NCBI RefSeq assembly: GCF_000427905.1 | Contig: NZ_ATYX01000009.1 | Coordinates: 110,532 to 174,531, forward strand | Length of the DNA: 64,000 nt | From: Thermocrispum agreste DSM 44070 | GTDB taxonomy: Bacteria > Actinomycetota > Actinomycetes > Mycobacteriales > Pseudonocardiaceae | Direction: 5' to 3' | In this document: positions 14,648 to 20,860 of the stretch, piece after piece | Layout: every line of letters begins with the position of its first letter | How positions within the stretch are numbered: the first letter of the stretch is position 1 | The notes under the pieces: model-generated | Seen by the model: the letters and a program-made list of their open reading frames with translations, nothing else | What the model was told of the DNA's origin: nothing | The model's database searches: none | Program-made: the position numbers and the translations under genes

Positions 14648-15504
14648 GAGTGCAGGCCGACCGGCTGAGCTGGACGGCGAACGGCAAGCGGATCCTCCGT
14701 GGTGTCACGATCGACGTCCGGCCGGGGGAAACCCTGGGGGTCATCGGCCCCAACGGTTCGGGAAAGTCCACCCTGCTGCGCTGCCTGGCAGGCTTGCGGG
14801 TGCCGTCGGCGGGCACGGTGCGCTTCGACGGCGCCGACATTACGCGGTTCACGCCCCGGCAACTGGCGCGCAAGGTGGCCTTCGTCGAGCAGGACGCCCA
14901 CGTCGCGTCCGAACTCCGGGTGGCGGACGTCGTCGCGCTCGGCCGCACACCGTACCGCTCGCCGTGGCGCGGTCTGCGGGAAGAAGACCACGCGGTGGTG
15001 GCCGAAGAGCTCGCGCGCATGGACATCAGCCACCTACGCGATCGTCCGTGGCGCAGCCTCTCCGGCGGCGAGCGCCAACGTGCGCACATCGCCCGTGGGC
15101 TGGCGCAGCGCACCCCGTGCCTGCTGCTCGACGAGCCCGCGAACCACCTGGACATCCGCCACCAGCTGGACCTGCTGACCACGCTGGCGGCATCACCCGC
15201 CACGGTGCTGATCGCGGTGCACGACCTCACGCTCGCCGCACGATTCTGCGACCGCCTGGCCCTGCTGGCCGGCGGCGAGATCGTCGCCACCGGAACCCCG
15301 GCCGAGGTGCTGACCCCGGACCGGGTGCGCTCGGTGTTCGCCGTCGACGCCCGGCTCGAGACCGATCGTCGCGGCCATCCGTTCGTCAGCCTGCACCCGC
15401 TGACCGACCCTGCCCACCCCATCGCAGGCAGCCGCCCGTCCCCCGCTCCGGCCACGGAGCAACCCTCCCCCGTTCTCACCGTCGACCAAGGAGAGCTTGC
15501 GTGA
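14644..15504 (+). CDS. FecE/BtuD-type ABC transporter ATPase
   Basis: A 286-residue ATPase energising the importer. It shows Walker A GPNGSGKST near residues 36-44, a Q-loop in the VEQDAHVASELRV region, the signature LSGGERQR near 139-146, Walker B LLLDEPANHLD near 159-169, and the switch histidine in AVHDLTLAARF. The C-terminal 35 residues are Pro/Ala-rich and not conserved. The GTG at 14644 overlaps the permease stop (GTGA). Confidence 0.95.
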   Translation: MRVQADRLSWTANGKRILRGVTIDVRPGETLGVIGPNGSGKSTLLRCLAGLRVPSAGTVRFDGADITRFTPRQLARKVAFVEQDAHVASELRVADVVALGRTPYRSPWRGLREEDHAVVAEELARMDISHLRDRPWRSLSGGERQRAHIARGLAQRTPCLLLDEPANHLDIRHQLDLLTTLAASPATVLIAVHDLTLAARFCDRLALLAGGEIVATGTPAEVLTPDRVRSVFAVDARLETDRRGHPFVSLHPLTDPAHPIAGSRPSPAPATEQPSPVLTVDQGELA

Positions 15505-16304
15505 CCGTCACAGGCCTGCTGTCCGACGTGCTCACTGGACGGTTCGGCCCGTCCCCCGCCGAGCTGACCGCCACCAGCGTCTTCTGGGTGCACCACGGCA
15601 CCCGGCTGGCCGGAGCGGACGTCACCTATCGCAATCAGTACGTGCTCGTGCGCTGCGGCAGCGCCTTCGGTGCGTGCGCGTTCGAACCCGGAGAAGTGGA
15701 CCCGGAGCTGTGCATCCGGGTGTCCGGGGCGACGCTCGCCGACCTCATCGCCTCCGGCCCGCTGCCGCTGCGGATCGCCGCCGCGGACGCCTACCTGGCC
15801 GGCAGGCAGCCGTTCCGGGACGACCCGCGCGCCGAGCGGGTCACTCTGCCGGCAGGCACCCCGGAACGGCGAGCGCACGCCAGGGACGCGGCCATCGCCG
15901 GCCTGCTCGACGTCCCCGCCGGCAGCAAGGTCGCGCTCATCGGAGTGGTGAACCCGCTGGTGGCCGCCATCCGCGACCGTGGTGCCGAGTGCCTGCCGTG
16001 CGACTACAACCTGCGCCACACGCGGTGGGGGGATCCGGTGACCGACGACATGCATCGCGTGCTCGGCACCGCCGACGCTGTCGTCGCCACCGGCATGACG
16101 TTGGGCAACGGCACGTTCGACACGATCTTGACCGAATGCCGCCGGCGCGAAGTTCCGCTGCTCGTCTACGCGCAAAGCGGAGCGGCCGTGGCGCGCGCGT
16201 TCCTTGGCGACGGGGTGACCGCGCTCAGCGCGGAGCCCTTCCCGTTCTCACAGTTCAGCGCCGAGCCGACCACCCTCTACCGGTATCGGGCGGACAGGCC
16301 GTGA
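15501..16304 (+). CDS. DUF364-like Rossmann protein (putative heavy-metal chelation)
   Basis: A 267-residue soluble protein. The C-terminal half (about residues 120-260) is a Rossmann-type sheet with GSKVALIGVVNPLVAAI, then LPCDYNLRH and DAVVATGMTLGNGTFDTIL, a layout I recognise from the DUF364 family, which databases label as putative heavy-metal chelation. The N-terminal half resembles the companion DUF4213-type domain. Cysteines in ECLPCDYN and FGACAFEPGE could bind metal. Overlaps of 4 bp at both ends (GTGA) tie it to the transporter and to the kinase. Its biochemical role is unknown; it may handle, store or insert the imported metal. Confidence 0.7.
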   Translation: MTVTGLLSDVLTGRFGPSPAELTATSVFWVHHGTRLAGADVTYRNQYVLVRCGSAFGACAFEPGEVDPELCIRVSGATLADLIASGPLPLRIAAADAYLAGRQPFRDDPRAERVTLPAGTPERRAHARDAAIAGLLDVPAGSKVALIGVVNPLVAAIRDRGAECLPCDYNLRHTRWGDPVTDDMHRVLGTADAVVATGMTLGNGTFDTILTECRRREVPLLVYAQSGAAVARAFLGDGVTALSAEPFPFSQFSAEPTTLYRYRADRP

Positions 16305-17350
16305 TCGGTATCGGACACGCCTCCGGCCACCACGGCGAACTCCTCCAAGGAATCTTCCTCGACGACGCCGGCAAACCGTGCCGGGGCCTGGTCACTCTCC
16401 CGACGCCGCACGCAGGCGTCCATGCGGAGTACCGGCGTTGTGCGGACCTTGCCGCAGGACACGTCGTGGTCGATCCACCTGACCGGACGAAGGCAGCCAA
16501 AGCCGCGGTGCTGGCCGTGGCCGAGTGCGCGGCACGCGTTGACGTCCCGGCCACCGGTGGGCGGTTGCACCTGCGCGGGCACCTGCCGGTCGGCCTGGGC
16601 ATGGGATCGTCGAGCGCGGACATCATCGCGACGATCCGCGCCGTGGCCGCGTGCTACCGCTGTGTCCTGTCGCCCACCGACATCGCGCGCATCGCGGTAC
16701 GGGCGGAAACGGCGAGCGACCCGCTCATGCACGACGGACAGCCGGTGCTGTTCGCCCAGCGCGAGGGCAGGATCCTGGAGGATCTCGGTGCCTCGCTGCC
16801 TCCGCTGGCCGTCGTCGGCTGCTGCACCGGCGGAGGGCGGCCGGTGGACACCCTCGCCCTCAGGCCTGAGTACGGGCCTGCCGACCTTGCCCGATTCGAA
16901 CGACTGCGGGCCCGGCTACGGGCCGCCATCCGGGCGGCCGACCCGGCCGGTGTGGGCGAGGTCTGCACGGCCAGCAGCCTGCTGAACCAACGCGTGCTGC
17001 CCAAGGCCGAGCTGGCGACGCTGCAGGAGATCGGTGACGACGTCGGCGCCGTCGGTGTGCAGGTGGCGCACAGCGGGAACGTCGCCGGCCTGCTGTTCGA
17101 CGCCACTCGCCCGGACCTGGCTCAGCAGCTGCACAGCTGTCGTGTCCGCCTGCGCCGCGCAGGCATTCCCCCGACCAGAACGTTCCGAGTCAGGCAGCAC
17201 TCGGCACAGCGTTCGCCACAGGGCCCGGCCCACGCCTGGACATCGAACTCGGCAACGAAGGAGGACGTGCGTGCACGACCACATCAGCCAGGCCATCGGC
17301 ACCCCCGACCTGGTGCGGCTCGCGGACGGGCTCGTCTGCCTGAGGTTTGA
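16301..17350 (+). CDS. GHMP kinase of the PduX (L-threonine kinase) type
   Basis: A 349-residue kinase. The N-terminus GIGHASGHHGELLQG resembles the PduX GxxGELxQG start. The GHMP ATP-binding motif PVGLGMGSSSAD spans residues 96-107, and AETASDPLMHDGQPVLF follows as in threonine kinases. The likely reaction is ATP-dependent phosphorylation of the hydroxyl of L-threonine, L-serine or a relative. The activated amino acid could feed the PLP enzyme encoded next. Recognisable homology ends near residue 300 (GIPPTRTFRV); the last 45 or so residues are compositionally odd and overlap the next gene by 80 bp. The GTG start overlaps the DUF364 stop (GTGA). Confidence 0.8.
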   Translation: MIGIGHASGHHGELLQGIFLDDAGKPCRGLVTLPTPHAGVHAEYRRCADLAAGHVVVDPPDRTKAAKAAVLAVAECAARVDVPATGGRLHLRGHLPVGLGMGSSSADIIATIRAVAACYRCVLSPTDIARIAVRAETASDPLMHDGQPVLFAQREGRILEDLGASLPPLAVVGCCTGGGRPVDTLALRPEYGPADLARFERLRARLRAAIRAADPAGVGEVCTASSLLNQRVLPKAELATLQEIGDDVGAVGVQVAHSGNVAGLLFDATRPDLAQQLHSCRVRLRRAGIPPTRTFRVRQHSAQRSPQGPAHAWTSNSATKEDVRARPHQPGHRHPRPGAARGRARLPEV

Positions 17351-18314
17351 AACGATGAAGGTCGTCTCCGCCGTCGCGGCGGTGCGGCACCTGCTCGACA
17401 CCGGCGTGGTGCGGCCGGGCGACACCGTGCTGGACAGCTCGAGCGGCATCTACGCCTGCGCACTGGCCCTGGCCTGCCACCGGTACGGCTTGCGCTGCTA
17501 CATCGTCGGCTCGACCACCGTCGACGAAACGCTGCGCGTGCAGCTGGCGGTGCTCGGCGCCCAGCTGGAGCAGATGCCCCCGTCGAGCGATCTGCGCCTG
17601 GACCAGAACCGCCGCGTGCGGCGTGTCCGCGAGCTCCTCGCGGCCAACCCGGGCTGGCACTGGATGCGCCAGTACCACGACCGCATCCACTACCTCGGCT
17701 ACCGCAGCGTCGCCGAGATGATGCACGCCGAGCTCGGCGAGCAGTCCGTCACGCTGGTCGGCGGCGTCGGATCCGGCGCGTCGACCGGCGGGCTGGCCAC
17801 CGCGCTGGCCGACCTCGGGGTGCCCGTCGAGCTGGTCGGCGTCCAGCCGTTCGGCAGCGTCACGTTCGGCAGCGAACACCTGGCCGACCCGGACATGATC
17901 ATCGCGGGCATCGGCAGCTCGATTCCTTTCGGCAACGTCGACCACGACCGGTACGACGTCATCCACTGGGTGTCCTTCCGGATGGCACTGTCCGGCAGCA
18001 TCGATCTGCTCCGCAGGCACGCCGTCTTCGCCGGGCTGTCCACCGGGGCGGCGTATCTGGCCGCGCGCTGGGAGCACGCGCGCACGACCGCGCCGGGCGG
18101 CACCACGGTGTTCATCGCGGCCGACACCGGGCACCGCTACGTCGACTCGGTCTTCCGACGCCACACCGAAGCCCTCGACATCGACACGCTCCGCCCGCAC
18201 GAACTCACCGATCCGCGTGCGGTGCGCCTGCCGTGGTCGCGGGCGCCGTGGCGGCGCGCGGCCGGTTCATCGGACCCGACGGCCGGGGCGCGCGATCACG
18301 CCCCTGTCCGGTAG
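17271..18314 (+). CDS. Cysteine-synthase-fold PLP enzyme (SbnA-like, divergent)
   Basis: A 347-residue fold-type II PLP protein. The start SQAIGTPDLVRLADG aligns with the IGxTPLxxL opening of cysteine synthases. Lys30 in LRFETMKVVSA occupies the Schiff-base position, but the usual NPxxSxKDR context is missing. SSSGIYACALA (56-66) replaces the TSGNTG loop, and GGVGSGASTGG (164-174) corresponds to the phosphate-binding glycine loop. Beta-replacement on a phosphorylated Ser/Thr made by the adjacent kinase would be analogous to SbnA in staphyloferrin B synthesis. The GTG at 17271 follows AAGGAGGAC closely. The gene end overlaps the convergent IclR gene by 19 bp. Confidence 0.75.
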   Translation: MHDHISQAIGTPDLVRLADGLVCLRFETMKVVSAVAAVRHLLDTGVVRPGDTVLDSSSGIYACALALACHRYGLRCYIVGSTTVDETLRVQLAVLGAQLEQMPPSSDLRLDQNRRVRRVRELLAANPGWHWMRQYHDRIHYLGYRSVAEMMHAELGEQSVTLVGGVGSGASTGGLATALADLGVPVELVGVQPFGSVTFGSEHLADPDMIIAGIGSSIPFGNVDHDRYDVIHWVSFRMALSGSIDLLRRHAVFAGLSTGAAYLAARWEHARTTAPGGTTVFIAADTGHRYVDSVFRRHTEALDIDTLRPHELTDPRAVRLPWSRAPWRRAAGSSDPTAGARDHAPVR

Positions 18315-19135
18315 CCGAGGCGGGCCGAGGCCATGTCGGCGGCTTGGCACACCAACGGGACGAGTTTCTTCAGCTGGTCGGCATCCAGCCGGTAGGACGG
18401 GCCGGAGATGCCCATCGCGGCCACGACCTCCCCCTGTTGGTCCCGCACCGGCGCAGCGGCGGAGGTCAGGCCGTCCTCCAGCTCGTCCACCGCCACCGCG
18501 TATCCGTTGACCCGCACGCGACTGATCTCCGCCCGCAGCTGCGCTTCGTCGACCAGCGTGCGTTCGGTGTAGCGGGTGAGCGGCGCGGACAGCACTTCGG
18601 CCAGCTGTTCCTCGGGCATGAAAGCCAGGAAGATCTTGCCCGGCGACGTGCAGTGCAGCGGCGTCTGCCGCCCCAGCCAGCTGCGACTGACCACGAACGA
18701 GGTGGAGGCGATCTGGTCGATCGTGACGCACTCGGTCCCTTCGAGCACGTTCAGCGTGACCGTCTCCTCGGTGTGGCGGGCAAGCCACTCGCAGCCGGGC
18801 CGCGCCTGCTGGCTGAGGTTCGGCTCGTCGCTGACGCTGCGCGCCAGCCGTGCCAGGCCGCCGCCCAGGCGGTACTTGCCGGAATCGGCGTGCTGCTCCA
18901 CCAGGCCGCCCGCCTCCAGCGTGCTCAGCAGCCGGAACGCCGTCGACTTGTGCACCCCGAGCGCGTTGCCGATGTCGGTCACTCCGGACCACCCGTAGCG
19001 CGCAAGGAACTCCAGGATGGAAATCGCCCGCTCGACCGACTGCACCCCGCCCGATCGTCGCTCTTGGCTGGTCACGCCGTCAGAGTCTAGGAGGTCACGG
19101 TCGGCGGAGTGGCCGGTCGACGCGGGCAGATTCAT
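18296..19135 (-). CDS. IclR-family transcriptional regulator
   Basis: A 279-residue regulator with an N-terminal winged helix (about residues 30-95: VQSVERAISILEFL...GVHKSTAFRLLSTLE) and a C-terminal IclR effector domain (GRQTPLHCTSPGKIFLAF, RVNGYAVAVDELEDGLTSAAAPV, ending in the AMGISGP segment). It is the last gene of the demethylation operon. The ATG at 19135 overlaps the etfA stop as ATGA, favouring this start over an internal GTG near 19075. It is probably the pathway-specific regulator and responds to a substrate or intermediate. Confidence 0.93.
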   Translation of the reverse strand: MNLPASTGHSADRDLLDSDGVTSQERRSGGVQSVERAISILEFLARYGWSGVTDIGNALGVHKSTAFRLLSTLEAGGLVEQHADSGKYRLGGGLARLARSVSDEPNLSQQARPGCEWLARHTEETVTLNVLEGTECVTIDQIASTSFVVSRSWLGRQTPLHCTSPGKIFLAFMPEEQLAEVLSAPLTRYTERTLVDEAQLRAEISRVRVNGYAVAVDELEDGLTSAAAPVRDQQGEVVAAMGISGPSYRLDADQLKKLVPLVCQAADMASARLGYRTGA

Positions 19136-20094
19136 CCGGATGTCCCAGCGGACGCGTTTCGTGCCCGGATTTCCGCGATCACGGCGGGCAGCACCTCGTG
19201 CAGGTCACCGATCACCGAGTACGTCGACCGGGTGACCATCGGCGCGTCCGGGTCGGTGTTGATGGCCAGGATCGCCTTGGCGTCCATGCAACCCACCCAG
19301 TGCTGGGTGGCTCCGCTGATGCCGCAGGCGATGTACAGCTTCGGTGCGACCTTGGTCCCGGTCAGGCCGACCTGGTCGCTGTGCGGCCGCCAGCCGTTGT
19401 TGGTGGCCACCCGGGAACATCCGACCGCGCCGCCGAGCAACTCGGCCAGCTCCTCCAGCACCCGGTAGCCCTCGGCGCTGCCGACCCCGCGCCCACCGGA
19501 GACGACCACGTCCGCGGTGGCCAGGCTGACCCCGGCCTCCCGCTCGGTCCGCTCGATCACCCGGGTGCGCGCCAGCTCGTCGCGCAGATCCGGGGTGAAC
19601 CGCCGGACGTCGACCTGATCCACGGTCGACGGGGTCTCCGCGCCCGTCCCGGCGCCCGGCTGAACGGTGAACACACCGCAGCCCGCGTCCATCTCCGCGT
19701 CCTCCAGCAGCATGCCGCCGCCCCGGATCCGGGTGATCAGCCACGGCCTGCCGGTGCCGCTGATCTGGGTGCAGTTCGCGGCAAACGGGGCACGCATGCG
19801 TGCGGCGAGGTGGGCCATGACCTCGTTGCCCTTCTCGCTGCCCACCGCGAGCACGCCGCTGGGCTGCAGTTCGCCGACCAGCTGGGCCAGCGCCTCGCCG
19901 TACGCCTCGGGGGCGTAGTCGCTGAGCACGTCATGCTCCACGACATGGGCGGCCTTGATGCCTTGCTTGGCCAGTTCGTCGGCCCGCGACGCGTCGAACA
20001 GCACTGCGTGCACATCGTCGGTCAGGCCACGAGCGAGCTGCACCGCGTCCAGCCATGCGGGGTGGTCGTCCACCTGCACCACGAGCAGCAACAT
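19132..20094 (-). CDS. etfA: Electron transfer flavoprotein alpha subunit
   Basis: The alpha subunit of ETF, 320 residues, carrying FAD and passing electrons from flavoprotein dehydrogenases toward the quinone pool. The C-terminal FAD domain shows the expected GRGVGSAEGYRVLEELAELLGGAVGCSR, then DQVGLTGTKVAPKLYIACGISGA..H, and INTDPDAPM motifs. The start is taken as the ATG at 20094 because it overlaps the etfB stop as TGATG; a GTG at 20100 is also possible. Placement beside a dimethylglycine-dehydrogenase-like gene suggests ETF is its electron acceptor. Confidence 0.95.
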   Translation of the reverse strand: MLLLVVQVDDHPAWLDAVQLARGLTDDVHAVLFDASRADELAKQGIKAAHVVEHDVLSDYAPEAYGEALAQLVGELQPSGVLAVGSEKGNEVMAHLAARMRAPFAANCTQISGTGRPWLITRIRGGGMLLEDAEMDAGCGVFTVQPGAGTGAETPSTVDQVDVRRFTPDLRDELARTRVIERTEREAGVSLATADVVVSGGRGVGSAEGYRVLEELAELLGGAVGCSRVATNNGWRPHSDQVGLTGTKVAPKLYIACGISGATQHWVGCMDAKAILAINTDPDAPMVTRSTYSVIGDLHEVLPAVIAEIRARNASAGTSG

Positions 20095-20855
20095 CAGCAC
20101 ACCCCCAGTTCTTCCAGCACGTCCACGACCGCGGGGGCCGCCTCGGGGCCGTGCCCGAGCAGCACGCTGTCCGCTCGCTTCTCCTCCGGCTGGCGCAGCC
20201 GGATCTTGCGCAGCCCGCCCGGCGGCGGCTGCCAGGAGATCGTGTCCAGCTTCGCCTTCTTCGCCTTCAGCCTGCCCGGCAGGCTGGGGTAGCGCGGCAG
20301 GTTGAGCCCTTCCTTGACCGCCACCGCGGCCGGCAGCGACAGCTGGTAGACCTCGCTGCCGTCGGCGATCTCACGGCGCAACCGCACACCGCCGTCGGTG
20401 ACCTCGATGCCCTTGATGCCGCCGACGATCGGCCAGCCCAGCTCGGTCGCCACCCGCACACCGACCTGGTAATGCCCGGCGTCGGCCGACTCGTTGCCGA
20501 ACATGATCAGGTCGAACCGGGCGTCGAGCTCGCCGAGCGCATGCACGATGGCCGCGGCGGTGGCCTGCGGGTCGAGCTCGTCCTGGCCCGTGTCCACCAC
20601 CACGCCGCGGTCGGCGCCCATGGCGATCGCGTATCGGACCTGCTCGGCGACCTCCGGCGGCCCGACCGCGAGCACGGTCGCGCTGCCCCCGTGCCGTTCC
20701 TTCAGCCGCACGGCTTCTTCCACCGCGCATTCCTCGTGCGGACCGATGGTGAAGCCGAGATGCCGGGTGTCGATGTCTCTGCCGTCTTCGGTCAGCGGGA
20801 CCTTGGCCCCGGGGGCGGGCACCCGCTTGACGCAGACCAACACGTCCAGACTCAT
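20094..20855 (-). CDS. etfB: Electron transfer flavoprotein beta subunit
   Basis: The beta subunit of ETF, 253 residues, binding AMP and forming the heterodimer with EtfA. The opening DVLVCVKRVPAPGAKVPL and the central FDLIMFGNESADAGHYQVGVRVATELGWP are typical of EtfB. It begins 5 nt after the preceding dehydrogenase stop, with a TGAGG sequence near the start, and its stop overlaps etfA. All ETF genes here are embedded in the demethylation operon rather than being a stand-alone housekeeping pair. Confidence 0.95.
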   Translation of the reverse strand: MSLDVLVCVKRVPAPGAKVPLTEDGRDIDTRHLGFTIGPHEECAVEEAVRLKERHGGSATVLAVGPPEVAEQVRYAIAMGADRGVVVDTGQDELDPQATAAAIVHALGELDARFDLIMFGNESADAGHYQVGVRVATELGWPIVGGIKGIEVTDGGVRLRREIADGSEVYQLSLPAAVAVKEGLNLPRYPSLPGRLKAKKAKLDTISWQPPPGGLRKIRLRQPEEKRADSVLLGHGPEAAPAVVDVLEELGVC

Positions 20856-20860
20856 GGGCC

